A stretch of DNA of 64,000 nucleotides from CAWFLT01 sp963816795 (lineage in GTDB: Bacteria; Acidobacteriota; Vicinamibacteria; Vicinamibacterales; SCN-69-37): assembly GCA_963816795.1 (NCBI GenBank), contig CAWFLT010000004.1, forward strand, positions 186,001 through 250,000. Direction: 5' to 3'. Both the position numbers and the translations under genes were made by a program. Under the pieces are notes generated by a model. That model ran no database searches and was not told where the DNA came from. It worked only from the letters and a program-made list of their open reading frames with translations. This document shows, one piece after another, positions 1 to 10,075 of the stretch (position 1 is its first letter; each line of letters begins with the position of its first letter).

Positions 1-2205
1 TTGTTCCAGTCGGTCTTGTACCCGGCGGTGTTGGCGGCGTACTGCGTGTACTGCGGGATCTGGCCCGGGGCGCCGACGACGCCCGGCTGGAACAGATTGC
101 AGGACCGGCCGCCCGGTCCGCTGCCCTCGCCTGACGGTCCGCAGATGTCGGCAATCGTCGCGGTGGAGTAGTTGGTGTTGAGCGCCTCGATCGGCAGCTG
201 CAGTTCCCACCGCACGCCGGCGTTCAGCGTGAGCGCCGGCGTCAGCCGCCAGGAATCCTGCGCGTAGGCGCCGAACTCCGTCAGGCGCATGTCGTCGGTC
301 GTCGGCCCGATGTACACGTACTTGCTGTCCGGGTTGAGGCGCGCCTGGCCGTTGATCGAGGTCACCCGGCCGGTCAACAGCGCGTAGAGCGCGCGCAGAT
401 CGGTCAGGTTGTTGTTCGACGCGTCCGGAAAGTTCGTCGTGTTGAACATCGCGTCGGCCGGGTCGAGGCCGGACTGGATGCCGAGGTTGACCGTCGGCGC
501 GCCGGTGATCAGCGTCCGGACGTAGCCGACCTGCGTGAACGATCCGCCGAAGCTGAAGCTGTGCGTGCCGCGCTGCCAGTTGAGGTTGCTGTCGATGTTC
601 CAGATCGGGTTGTTGCGCGGGCGCTCGCCGCCCGTCCCCGGCGCGAACCCGGTCATCTGCGTGGACTGACCGCTGAACTGCGGAATCCCCACCTGAAAGC
701 CGGCCTGGTTCTGGAAGAGCGCGGGCTCCATGTTGGCCGAGAAGTAGTTGGGCGACCACTGCCACCCGCCGACCAGCTCGTGGACGAGCGACGGCGTGAG
801 CGTCGATCGCAGCGTCGATCGAGCCGACGGTCCGGTGCGACAGGTAGTTGTTGAACGCCGGGAAGCCCGGGTAGGTCGAGTCGCCAGTGTTCTGGATGTC
901 CGGAAAGCGGTTGATCTCCTGCCAGTAGTAGGTGCCGCTCAGCCGGTGCCGCGAATTCAGGTTGAAGTCCAGGCGCGTGGTCGGCAGGTGTTCCACGCCC
1001 TTGCCCGGGCTCTGGTAGATGTAGGTCTCGCGATTGAGCTCGTTGGGCTGCACGCTGATGGTGCCGGTCGTCAGCGCGGCCCCGCGCGCGTCTGCGATCA
1101 GCCGCTGAATGACTGGATCGAACGTCGTCGTGTTGCCGGTCCGCGCCGCGACGTCCATCACGTTCACCGTCCGCGGCTGCCCGCCGACCATGTACGTGTA
1201 GGCGCCCTGCGCCGCATTCGCGTTGAGGAGCGTCCGCGTGCGCGTCGCTTCCGTCGGCTGATAGAACTCTTCGTAGTTGAAGAAGAAGAACGCCTTGCCG
1301 CGCCCGTCGAACACATTGGGAATGTAGATCGGCCCGCCGAGGCTGCCGCCCGCCTGGTGCAGGATGATGCGGTTCTTGTCGAGGTTGTTCTTTTCGTTGA
1401 TCCAGGAGTTCGTGTTGAGCGACGGATGACGCATGTAGTCGTAGAGCGTGCCGCGGTACGCATTGGTGCCCGAGCGGGTGACGAAGCGGATCTGGACCGC
1501 CCCCTGGCCGGCGCTCTCGGCGCCCTGCGTCGCCGTGGTCAGCGTCACCTGTTCGATCGCGTCGAGTTGTGGCCGGACCATCGCGTAGAAGCCGTCCCCG
1601 GCCCGGTCCTGGTTGTTGTTCACGTTCACGCCGTCGAGCGTGATGTTGATCGTCTGCTCCGGCAGGCCGGCGATGCTCGCGTCGCGCACGGTGCCGGTGG
1701 TGTCGACGCCGGGGAGCAGGTTCACCGCATACAGCGCGTTGCGCGTCGGCAGCGGGATGGTCTTGAGCTGCTCGGTCATCAGCGTCGAGCTCACGGTGCC
1801 GCTCTGCGTCTGGATCAGCTCGGATCCGCCGCGGACTTCGATCGTCTCGGACAGCGCGCCGACCTCGAGCGTGACTTTGACTTGCGTCGGACTCGCGGCG
1901 ACGAGCCGCTGGTTGTTGATCACCGCAGTCTTGAAGCCTGAGAGCGAGACGGTCACGGTGTACGTGCCGGGATCGAGCGCCGGAACGGCAAAGGCGCCTT
2001 CAGCATTCGTCACCGTGTTGGAGGTCACGCCGGTGTCGTTGTTCTTGACCGTGACGGTGGCGCCGGGAATGACGCCGCCGGCCGCATCGGTGACCGTTCC
2101 AGCAAGCGCGGTCTTCGTGCTGCCGCCTTGCCCGTACGCATGCGTGGTCCCGACGGCCAACAGGCCGGCGAGACACGCGATCGAGATCAGTCTCAGACTT
2201 TTCAT
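1..2205 (-). CDS. Oar-like TonB-dependent receptor, N-terminal part (runs off left edge, frameshifted)
   Basis: Outer-membrane transporter of the large Acidobacteria type. Read leftward from the ATG at 2205, the protein begins with a signal peptide ending near AYGQ. A carboxypeptidase-regulatory beta-sandwich follows at about residues 30-110 (GGVIPGATVTVKN). Next come a plug domain (NITLDGVNVN, about residues 195-205) and barrel segments with the FFFNYEE signature of this family. A TAGGAG ribosome site lies about 11 bases before the ATG. The reading frame breaks near 805-815: SHRTVGSID is in one frame and LVHELVGGWQWSP in another, consistent with one missing base. The C-terminal barrel lies beyond the window. 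The substrate is unknown; such receptors commonly import oligosaccharides or siderophores. Confidence 0.88.
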   Translation of the reverse strand, partial: MKSLRLISIACLAGLLAVGTTHAYGQGGSTKTALAGTVTDAAGGVIPGATVTVKNNDTGVTSNTVTNAEGAFAVPALDPGTYTVTVSLSGFKTAVINNQRLVAASPTQVKVTLEVGALSETIEVRGGSELIQTQSGTVSSTLMTEQLKTIPLPTRNALYAVNLLPGVDTTGTVRDASIAGLPEQTINITLDGVNVNNNQDRAGDGFYAMVRPQLDAIEQVTLTTATQGAESAGQGAVQIRFVTRSGTNAYRGTLYDYMRHPSLNTNSWINEKNNLDKNRIILHQAGGSLGGPIYIPNVFDGRGKAFFFFNYEEFYQPTEATRTRTLLNANAAQGAYTYMVGGQPRTVNVMDVAARTGNTTTFDPVIQRLIADARGAALTTGTISVQPNELNRETYIYQSPGKGVEHLPTTRLDFNLNSRHRLSGTYYWQEINRFPDIQNTGDSTYPGFPAFNNYLSHRTVGSIDAAIDAHAVARPRAGRRVAVVAQLLLGQHGARALPEPGRLSGGDSAVQRSVHADDRVRAGDGRRAPAQQPDLEHRQQPQLAARHAQLQLRRIVHAGRLRPDADHRRADGQPRHPVRPRPGRRDVQHDELSGRVEQQPDRSARALRAVDRPGDLDQRPGAPQPGQQVRVHRADDRRHAPDGVRRLRAGFLAADAGAHAERRRAVGTAAADRGAQHQLLHRDDCRHLRTVRRGQRTGRPVLQSVPAGRRRRPGPDPAVHAVRRQHRRVQDRLEQ

Positions 2206-2248
2206 GGATAGATCGACTCCTACGCCGCTCACGCGGCCGTGCGCGTTT

Positions 2249-2407
2249 AGGGCTCGGACGCGAACAACGTGACCACTGTGGCCGCCGATGCATCCCGCCG
2301 GGCGGCGTTGCTCGTCGCTTACATACGCCGGGTATGCGCGCTCCTCGCGCCTTGCCGGGCGGGCGCCTCGACGCCCACAATGGTCACGTTGTTCGCTTCC
2401 GAGCCCT
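2249..2407. repeat. 159-bp imperfect palindrome upstream of the TonB receptor
   Basis: Arms at 2249-2281 and 2375-2407 are inverted copies of each other with two mismatches over 33 bases (core GCGAACAACGTGACCA). The 93-bp centre continues the symmetry, ending in a CATAC-GCCGG-GTATG hairpin at 2322-2336, exactly mid-element. As DNA or RNA it could fold into a long branched stem. It lies 44 bases upstream of the receptor start codon. It could be a dispersed repeat, a cruciform or a 5' leader structure. Confidence 0.75.
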
Positions 2408-2664
2408 TAGACGATCGCGCGCTGGCAGATTGTTGCGAGCGTAGGAGCCGATCCTGCGCGCGTCAACTGCGCGAGATGGGACATGTGGCGCAGAAACGCA
2501 CACTCGTCGCGCGCGCGATCGCACACCTCTGTGATGAACGGCGCGCAGCGGGTGATGAAGCGCCAGATCAGCGCGATGATGCCGCGCGAATCAGATCGGC
2601 GAAATATTTTTTCGCTGCCGACCGAAACACAACTCGCGGCGAGATCAGCGGCGCGTGTACGTGA
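2408..2664. other. Intergenic stretch, nothing recognised
   Basis: No gene can be supported here. Weak open frames exist on the plus strand, but their codon use and composition do not look coding. A short AT-rich inverted repeat (GCGAAA ... TTTCGC, 2599-2615) lies downstream of the DoxX-like stop codon. It lacks a following T-run, so I do not call it a terminator. The receptor promoter presumably lies between here and 2206. Confidence 0.4.
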
Positions 2665-3036
2665 TCAGCGACGGCCCCACGCGACGAATGCCGCGATCGC
2701 CGCCACGACGAGGTTCATGCCGATGACGGCCGCCTCGCCGCGCCACAGGTGAAACAGCACTGCGAGCAGCATGATGGTCATCAACCCGAGCGCCGCCAGC
2801 GGTGTGAGCCGTGGTCGGATGCCGGTGAGCCACGGCAGGACGACGCCCAGCGCGCCGGCCAGTTCGGAGAAACCGATGAAACGCACCAGCGGTACCGGGA
2901 GGTCGTCTGCCCACGGCGCACTCTTGGCCGCTTCCTCGATCGGCAGCAGACCGTGATACACGCCCGCTGCAAGGAAGAACAGGGCGAGCAGAATCTGCGC
3001 CACCCACAGCGTCACGTTCTTCGCGCCCCTGGTCAT
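2665..3036 (-). CDS. DoxX-like small membrane protein
   Basis: A 123-residue integral membrane protein with four predicted hydrophobic segments (about residues 8-25, 48-68, 75-92, 100-118). It has the typical DoxX-family layout, with LLALFFLAAGVYH near the start and a charged loop after helix 1. The family sits in the inner membrane and is loosely tied to redox or quinone chemistry; the specific role here is unknown. The frame is intact. It is transcribed away from the DUF1028 gene, with a 133-bp divergent spacer holding a GC-rich partial repeat. Confidence 0.8.
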   Translation of the reverse strand: MTRGAKNVTLWVAQILLALFFLAAGVYHGLLPIEEAAKSAPWADDLPVPLVRFIGFSELAGALGVVLPWLTGIRPRLTPLAALGLMTIMLLAVLFHLWRGEAAVIGMNLVVAAIAAFVAWGRR

Positions 3037-3169
3037 GGCAAGGCTCCTTTGTCCGCGCGCCCAGCGAGCATCCTACCTCCTCATAGTGGCGGCGCGGGGC
3101 CTGGCCTCCGCGCCTCGGGCCCGCGCCAGAAGGCGGCGCGGGGTACAGGGAGGCGCCTATAATTCCCGG

Positions 3170-4016
3170 ATGCGCCGAATCCTGCCGCTCGTCGTGCTCC
3201 TGCTGTCTGTGCCGTCGACCGCGCTCGCGACCTGGTCGATCATCGCCGTCGATCTCAGCACGCGGCGCGTGGTCATCGCGTCGGCCACGTGCGTCAACCA
3301 GAACGATCAGTTCCTGATGGGCGTGCAGGCGGTCGTGGTGCCAGGCAAGGGCGTCGCCGCCTGCCAGGCCTCTGTCGATAGCTCGCACAAGAACCAGATG
3401 CTGGTGTTCCAGGAACTGCAGAAGGGGACAGACCCCAAGGAGATCCTGGAGCTGCTGAGCGTCGATCCGGCGTTTCAGTCGCGCCAGTTCGGGATCCTCG
3501 ATCTGAGCGGCCGCAGCGCCGGGCATTCTGGGCTGACCAACGGCTACGTCTCGCAGGACGTGCAAGGACGCGTGCCCGGCACCGACATCTATTACTCGAT
3601 TCAAGGCAACATCCTGCGGCCGGGCGAGGTCGTGCCCAACGCGGTCAAGGCGTTTCTTGCCACGACCGGTGCGATCACCGATCGCGTGATGGCGGCCATG
3701 GACGCAGCCGATTCGTCAGGAGGCGATAGCCGGTGCACCTGTCCGACGTCCGCCGGCTGGGGCCGCCGCGAGCATTCCCTGCGACGGCAAGACGTCGCAC
3801 GTGGCCTACATCCTCATGTCCGAGCCGACCGACACGAACGGCGATTCGCACAACAACGGCAAGTACGCGATGTACATCACCGTCGCGCAGCCGTCGGTGG
3901 GTGAGACCGATCGCGGCCCCGGCGCCATCAAGCCGGGCGAAAATCTGAATCCGGTCAAGACGCTGCGAATGCGCTACGACGCCTGGCGGAAACTGCAGCC
4001 GGCGACCTTCAAGTAA
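3170..4016 (+). CDS. DUF1028 family exported protein (frameshifted)
   Basis: The ATG at 3170 gives a signal peptide (residues 1-19, cleavage probably after ALA), followed directly by TWSIIAVD, the conserved start of DUF1028 proteins. The family has been placed among Ntn-hydrolase folds, in which a residue freed at the new N-terminus is the nucleophile. Cleavage here would expose Thr, but that is inference. The family core is visible in GVQAVVVPGKGVAACQAS and GGDSRCTCP. The frame breaks near 3755-3775 and resumes as CDGKTSHVAYILMSE through to the stop at 4014-4016. Both halves are conserved, so one indel explains it. Confidence 0.82.
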
Positions 4017-4052
4017 GGCCAAAGGCATAAGGCAAAAGGAAAAGGCAAAGAC

Positions 4053-4689
4053 ATGCGACGGTTCGGTGCGGTTCTTGGCGTGTTGTTGATCGGCCTCGCG
4101 ACCATCGATCTGCCGGCGCAGAATCCGCCGCCGGCGGGCGGTGTGCCGCCGCCGCCGGCGCCTGGCGGGCAGCGTGGGGGCGGCCGGGGCCGTGGCGCCG
4201 TGCAGGTCATGACGCTGACGACTCCGGCCTGGAAGGATGGCGGACTGATTCCGCTGCGGCACACGCAGGCCGGCGACGAAGTCTCGCCAGCGCTGGAGTG
4301 GACCAACGTGCCGGAGACGGCCGCGAGTTTCGTCCTCGTCATGCACGACATCGACGCCGCCACTGGCGACGGAACCTCGGACCTGCTCCATTGGCTCGTC
4401 TGGAATATTCCGGGGACCGCACGGCAACTCCCGGAAGGCGTGCCGTCAGGCGGCGCAACTCGCGGACGGCACCCGCCAGATCAGCGGGACAGGCCCGTAC
4501 TATCGCGGCCCTGGTGCGCCGGCGACGGGCCCGCCGCATCACTACGTCTTCGAACTGTTCGCGCTCGACGCCACGATCGAGGTCGCGCCCACCGGCGCCT
4601 CACCAGCCGAGACCCGCGCCGCGGTGTTCGCCGCCATGGCAGGCAAAGTGCGCGGCAAGGCGACGATGGTGGGGATGTACAAGAGGTAG
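4053..4689 (+). CDS. YbhB/YbcL-type PEBP (Raf-kinase-inhibitor-like) exported protein (frameshifted)
   Basis: A signal peptide (MRRFGAVLGVLLIGLA) is followed by a Pro/Gly-rich linker and a phosphatidylethanolamine-binding-protein fold. Family hallmarks are SPALEWTNVPETAASFVLVMHDID and LLHWLVWNIPG. The frame changes near 4445. The second half then reads ISGTGPYYRGPGAP and HHYVFELFALD, ending GMYKR and a stop at 4687-4689. The ligand pocket appears complete once the break is bridged. The start follows a purine-rich run of AAAGGC-like units. The function of bacterial members is poorly defined. Confidence 0.82.
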
Positions 4690-4709
4690 GTCTCAGGCGC
4701 TCCCGCCGC

Positions 4710-5817
<1,108 letters not shown>

Positions 5818-5870
5818 AACGGCCTCCGACACTCCTTTAGACACCAGTCCGTCTCCGGCGTGTCGAGAAA

Positions 5871-5975
5871 AGTTGACCGCCCTAGGCCGCGCGGTAGCGC
5901 GGCCGTGAGGGCGCCGCGCGTGGGGGTGGGGCCCCACGCGCAAGTCAAGTAAGGTTGACTGCCCTATGGCCGCGC
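5871..5975. repeat. GC-rich palindromic intergenic repeat, copy A
   Basis: Contains the self-complementary core GGGGTGGGGCCCCAC next to GGCCGCGCGGTAGCGCGGCC. Its flank, starting GTTGACCGCCCTAGGCCGCG (5873), recurs in altered form at 5954 (GTTGACTGCCCTATGGCCGC), so the unit is partly duplicated. It matches, in inverse orientation, the copies at 45655-45802. It sits between two same-strand genes. Confidence 0.7.
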
Positions 5976-6789
5976 TTATTTCTTCAGGGCCGCCCGCAGT
6001 TGGTCGATCGACCCGGCGAAATACGTGACGTTCTGAAACGCTTCGCGAGCCACTGCGTCGGCCACGTACCGCGCCGTCGCCGCATCCTGCCCGACGACAA
6101 TCAGCCGTGTGTTGTGGTCCTCCATCGGCAGCCGGCCGTCGTCTTTGGCCTGCTTGATTTCCCCGGTGTCTTTGCGGTCGGTGACGAGACTGCGCGGAAT
6201 ATTGACGGCTCCAGGCAGACTTCCGGCCTTGAACGCGGCTGCCTCTCGCGCATCGACGATGACGACCGTCCGGTCGTTGGCGATCGTGTGCTGCACCCCC
6301 TCGATTTCGATCTGGCAGACACCGACGACGGCGCGCCAGACCGGGATGCCGAGCTGATATCGCCGAACGTTCGTGTAGCCGGCCTCGACGAGCTCCGCGG
6401 CCAGCCGATTGCTCTTTCCGCACTGGGGTCCGTTGCAATAGAGAACGACGGGCGCGGTCTTGCGGCCGTCGAGCAGGCGGCCGATTTCGGCGACGTCGGA
6501 GACATACATCGACATCGGCACGCCGGTCTTTGGAGCGACGTTGACGGCCCCCGGGATGTGACTCATCGCAAACTCCCGATAGGGTCGCGCATCGAGGACG
6601 GTCGCGCTCTGGTCGGCGAGGATCCGCTCGAGATCGGCCGTTGAGATCTCAGGACGTGGTGTGTCCGGTTTCGCCCACCACCGCCTGGCGCAGCGACAGG
6701 GGAGCCTGGGTCGAGGGCCGTGCCGTGGAGACCAGCATGGCGATGAAGACGATGACCACCGGGCGCGCGAGCATCAGCAGGCGATTCAT
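5976..6789 (-). CDS. Exported tandem-rhodanese protein (frameshifted)
   Basis: The ATG at 6789 starts a hydrophobic leader (MNRLLMLARPVVIVFIAMLV). The frame shifts near 6650-6690, ahead of PRPEISTADLERILADQS, and two rhodanese domains follow. The first has DARPYREFAMSHIPGAVN and an active-site-like loop YCNGPQCGKS. The second has DAREAAAFKAGSLPGAVN, but its loop reads VVGQDAATAR with no cysteine, so it is probably structural. Rhodaneses transfer sulfane sulfur or act as redox sensors; a periplasmic location is inferred from the leader. Confidence 0.83.
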
Positions 6790-6860
6790 GACGGCCTCCT
6801 TGGACGGCGATCACCTTACGCCGCGTTCAGGCAGGGGTCGATGCTCCGGCGATGAAATCG

Positions 6861-6881
6861 AGGTGAACTGGAGGTGAACTG
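6861..6881. promoter_or_regulatory. Two 10-bp direct repeats with 11-bp period, Pho-box-like
   Basis: AGGTGAACTG occurs at 6861-6870 and again at 6872-6881. An 11-bp direct repeat just upstream of a -35 box is the layout bound by dimers of OmpR/PhoB-type winged-helix proteins. The gene it precedes encodes exactly such a domain, so autoregulation is a reasonable inference. Confidence 0.5.
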
Positions 6882-6891
6882 CCCAGGTCCA

Positions 6892-6920
6892 TTGACCCGC
6901 CGGAGGCCGGCCACTAGACT
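6892..6920 (+). promoter_or_regulatory. Sigma70-type promoter of the wHTH-TPR regulator
   Basis: TTGACC (6892-6897), a 17-bp spacer and TAGACT (6915-6920). The predicted transcription start, about 6927, lies only a few bases before the GTG at 6933, implying a very short leader. Confidence 0.5.
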
Positions 6921-6932
6921 CGCGCCACTGCG

Positions 6933-8840
6933 GTGGCTTCGGCCTTACCTTCACCCGGGCGACGGCTGCGATTCGGCCAGTTCGAGTTTGCGCTCGACGG
7001 GCGCGAACTGTGGCGAGACGGACAGCCGGTACGGCTGCAAGAACAGCCGGCGCAGATCCTGACAGCGCTGCTGGAGCGGCCGGGGGAGGTCTTGAGCCGC
7101 GACGATCTCCGGCAACGGTTGTGGCCGGCAGACACGTTCGTCGACTTCGAGCACGGCCTGAACACGGCTATCAAGAAGGTGCGGCAGGCGCTCGGCGACT
7201 CGGCCGAGACGCCGCAGTACGTCGAGACCCTCGCGCGACGTGGGTATCGCTTCATCGCGCCGATCGAGCTGGTGACCGATCCGCCGCTGGCGGCGGTCGC
7301 TCCAGCGCGCGCGCGAGGCGTCTGGTGGGCGATCGCGGTGGTCATTCTGATCCTCGCCGCTGCCTGGTTCGCCCGCCGCGGCGGTGTGCCGGCGGGGAGT
7401 CCTCCAGCCGCAGCCGAGCTCGCCGTTCTGCCGTTTCGCGTCATCACCGAGTCCACCGCCGGCGACCGAAGCGACATCGGCGTCGGGATCGCGGATGCGA
7501 TCATCACCAGGCTGGCCAGCGTGCGGCAGTTTTCGCTCCGGTCGACGCCCGCCGTGCTGCCGTTCAAAGATGACGCCTCGCAGGCCGACTCTGAGCTGGC
7601 GAAGATTGCCTCAGCGCTGAGCGTGCAACATCTGCTGGTCGGCACGATTCAAGCCACGCCCGAGATGTATCGCTTGACCGTGCAGCTCGTGCGCGCCGAT
7701 GGCGTCGTCGAATGGGCCAGAAAGTACGACGAACCTCGCGCCGGGCTGCTGCACGTCCAGGATCAAATCGCCGATCACGTCGTCTCCGCGCTGCGCGTGG
7801 CGCTCTCCCCGCCCGAGCGGGCCCGGCTGCACGCGCGCTACTCCGAGAACCCGGCAGCTTACGATCTCTATCTGCGCGGCCGGGCGCAATTCGTCAACTA
7901 CACCGAGGCAGGCATGCGAGAGGCGATCGCCTCGTTCGAGCAGGCGCTCGCGATCGATCCCAACTACGCGCTGGCGCGGGCCGGACTGGCGACGGCGGTG
8001 GCGTGGTTCAGCGTCCGCTACGCGTACGTGCAGGACGCGCTCGCCTGGGGCCAGCGCGCCGACGAGCAAGCGCGCGCTGCGCTGGCCCAGGATCCGTCCC
8101 TCGCCGACGCGCATCTGGCGATCGGCAGCGCCGCAGGAACGCTTTACGGCGGCTTCAATTGGACCGTCGTGCTCGACCGCAGTGCGGCGGCCCTGGCGCT
8201 CGATCCGATGCTGGACCTGGCGCACGTCGTCAGGATGCGCGCTTTTTATCATCTCGGTTTGTTCGATCGCGTGGCCGAGGAAGCGCGGCTTGCGCGAGCG
8301 ATCAATCCCACGCCCAACGTCGAGACCGAGCGGCTCGAGGTCGCCGCGTATCTCTTCAGCGGACAGTTCGAAGCGGCGCTGGCCCGAGCGCCGGCGTTGC
8401 TCGGACCAACCGATGCCCCGGCCGTCCGTCACTACCTGGGGCTGGCGCGCTACTACACGGGCGACGTCGCCGCCGCGAAGACGATGCTCGCTTCGGCCCA
8501 GCGCGCCGGTCAACTGGACGTCAGATCGCAGGCGTCGCTCGCGTCGATTGAGGCGGCCTCCGGGTTACGGCGCGAGGGTCGCGCCAGGGCCGAGGGCATC
8601 GCGGCCGGTGCCTACATGGACCACCACGTCGCGTACAGCCTCGGTGCCACGTTCGCGCAGCTCGGCGAACTGGACACTGCGGTCCTCTGGCTGGAGCGCG
8701 CCGCGGACACCGGGTTTCCGTGCGCGCCGTGGTTCGAGCGCGACCCGCTCCTCGCACCGCTTCGGCAGCATCCGAGGTTCGTCAAGCTATACGAACGTGT
8801 CCGCGGAGCGTACGAGCAGGCGCGTGCGCGAGTTCGGTAG
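6933..8840 (+). CDS. Membrane-anchored PhoB-type winged-helix regulator with TPR sensor domain
   Basis: 635 residues from a GTG start. Residues about 10-105 are an OmpR/PhoB DNA-binding winged helix (RFGQFEFALDGRELWRDG, PGEVLSRDDLRQRLWP, RRGYRFIAP). A transmembrane helix follows at about 130-150 (WWAIAVVILILAAAWFA). Next is a domain of the kind seen in adenylate-cyclase-like CadC relatives (AELAVLPFRVI, residues 163-300), then TPR repeats to the C-terminus. This is a one-component, CadC-like, ToxR-like design: DNA binding in the cytoplasm, sensing outside or at the membrane. The frame is intact. The direct repeats upstream suggest it controls itself; the signal is unknown. Confidence 0.88.
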   Translation: MASALPSPGRRLRFGQFEFALDGRELWRDGQPVRLQEQPAQILTALLERPGEVLSRDDLRQRLWPADTFVDFEHGLNTAIKKVRQALGDSAETPQYVETLARRGYRFIAPIELVTDPPLAAVAPARARGVWWAIAVVILILAAAWFARRGGVPAGSPPAAAELAVLPFRVITESTAGDRSDIGVGIADAIITRLASVRQFSLRSTPAVLPFKDDASQADSELAKIASALSVQHLLVGTIQATPEMYRLTVQLVRADGVVEWARKYDEPRAGLLHVQDQIADHVVSALRVALSPPERARLHARYSENPAAYDLYLRGRAQFVNYTEAGMREAIASFEQALAIDPNYALARAGLATAVAWFSVRYAYVQDALAWGQRADEQARAALAQDPSLADAHLAIGSAAGTLYGGFNWTVVLDRSAAALALDPMLDLAHVVRMRAFYHLGLFDRVAEEARLARAINPTPNVETERLEVAAYLFSGQFEAALARAPALLGPTDAPAVRHYLGLARYYTGDVAAAKTMLASAQRAGQLDVRSQASLASIEAASGLRREGRARAEGIAAGAYMDHHVAYSLGATFAQLGELDTAVLWLERAADTGFPCAPWFERDPLLAPLRQHPRFVKLYERVRGAYEQARARVR

Positions 8841-8864
8841 AATCTTCCTTTCCAGGAGATCCCC

Positions 8865-10070
8865 ATGGACTGCACCCGTCGCGTGTTTCTCACCACCGCG
8901 TCAGGCGTCGCGCTGGGCGCGCGCATGGCGGCATCGTCGGTCCAGGGCGCGAACAATCGTGTGCGCGTCGCCATCATCGGCACGGGCGGCCGCGCCCGCG
9001 GCCTGATGAACCAGCTCAAGCCGATCTCCGGCGTCGAGATCGTCGGGATCTGCGACGTCTTCGAGCCACGCCTGCTTCAGGCGGCGGAGATCGCGGGACC
9101 GGCCGCGCTGCAGGTGGCGGATTACCGGCGGGTTCTCGACAATCGCGAGATCGACGCCGTGCTGATCGGCACGCCCGATCACTGGCACAAGAAGATGACG
9201 CTCGACGCCGTCGCGGCGGGGAAGGACGTCTACGTCGAGAAACCGGTGTCGCACACGATCGAAGAGGGCGCTGAGATGGTGCGCGCGATCGAGGCCTCGA
9301 AGCAGATCGTGCAGACCGGCACGCAGCAGCGAAGCTGGGAACACTGGATTCAGGGGAAGGAGATCATCCAGTCCGGCAAGCTCGGGCAGATCACATTCGT
9401 GCACGCGTACTGGTATCAGCATGCGCGCCCGGGGAAGTGGGCCGCGGCGGCGCCCGACAAGCTCGACTGGAAGCAGTGGCTCGGGCCGGCGCCCGACCAG
9501 CCGTTCCGCCCGGAGCGCTTCTACCAGTGGCGCCACTTCTGGGACTTCGGCGGCGGCTGCCTGACCGATCTGATGACGCATTGGATCGACGTCGTTCACT
9601 GGTACATGAACGTCGAGGCGCCCATCTCCGCGTATAGCTCGGGCAAGAACTACAACCTCAAGATGTGGGAGGCGCCCGACACGGTGACGACGACGCTCGA
9701 GTTCCCGAACAACTTCACGTGCGCGTATCTCGGCACCTACGTCAGCAGGGTGGACGACGGCGGCCTCGAGTTCCGCGGCGAATTGGGCACGCTGAAGATC
9801 GATCGCACGCGGCTCGCGTTCTACAAGGACGACGCGCCGTACGCGCGGGGGACGCTGACGCCGGATCCGGAGATCGTCATTCCGTCGAAGGCCGATGGCA
9901 CGATCGCGCACTTACAGAACTGGATCGACTGCATCCGCAGCCGCCGGCAACCGAATGCGCACATCCGCGTCGCGCATCAGGCGGCACGGACGTCGCACCT
10001 CGCCAACGCGTCACTCCGCAGCGGCAAGCTCGTGCGCTGGAACGCGGCCCGGGAGCGGATCGAGAGCTGA
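8865..10070 (+). CDS. Tat-exported Gfo/Idh/MocA-family oxidoreductase
   Basis: 401 residues. It starts with a Tat-like signal (TRRVFLTTASGVALG), then a Rossmann fold (VRVAIIGTGGRARG, residues 29-42) and the EKPV catalytic lysine motif in KDVYVEKPVSH. The C-terminal beta-sheet domain has DFGGGCLTDLMTHWIDVVHWYM. Such enzymes use tightly bound NAD(P) to oxidise or epimerise sugars, and exported members are frequent in polysaccharide-degrading bacteria. AGGAG lies about 7 bases before the ATG. The frame is intact, and the gene starts 24 bp after the TPR regulator stops, so the two may be cotranscribed. Confidence 0.9.
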   Translation: MDCTRRVFLTTASGVALGARMAASSVQGANNRVRVAIIGTGGRARGLMNQLKPISGVEIVGICDVFEPRLLQAAEIAGPAALQVADYRRVLDNREIDAVLIGTPDHWHKKMTLDAVAAGKDVYVEKPVSHTIEEGAEMVRAIEASKQIVQTGTQQRSWEHWIQGKEIIQSGKLGQITFVHAYWYQHARPGKWAAAAPDKLDWKQWLGPAPDQPFRPERFYQWRHFWDFGGGCLTDLMTHWIDVVHWYMNVEAPISAYSSGKNYNLKMWEAPDTVTTTLEFPNNFTCAYLGTYVSRVDDGGLEFRGELGTLKIDRTRLAFYKDDAPYARGTLTPDPEIVIPSKADGTIAHLQNWIDCIRSRRQPNAHIRVAHQAARTSHLANASLRSGKLVRWNAARERIES

Positions 10071-10075
10071 GCCGC

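Noticed and set aside
2599..2615. GCGAAA...TTTCGC hairpin as terminator of the DoxX-like gene
   Set aside because: Short stem and no T-run on the transcribed strand.
2269..2664. Plus-strand open frame of 131 codons
   Set aside because: It runs through the long palindrome, is Arg/Ala-rich and has no ribosome site; it is a by-product of the repeat.
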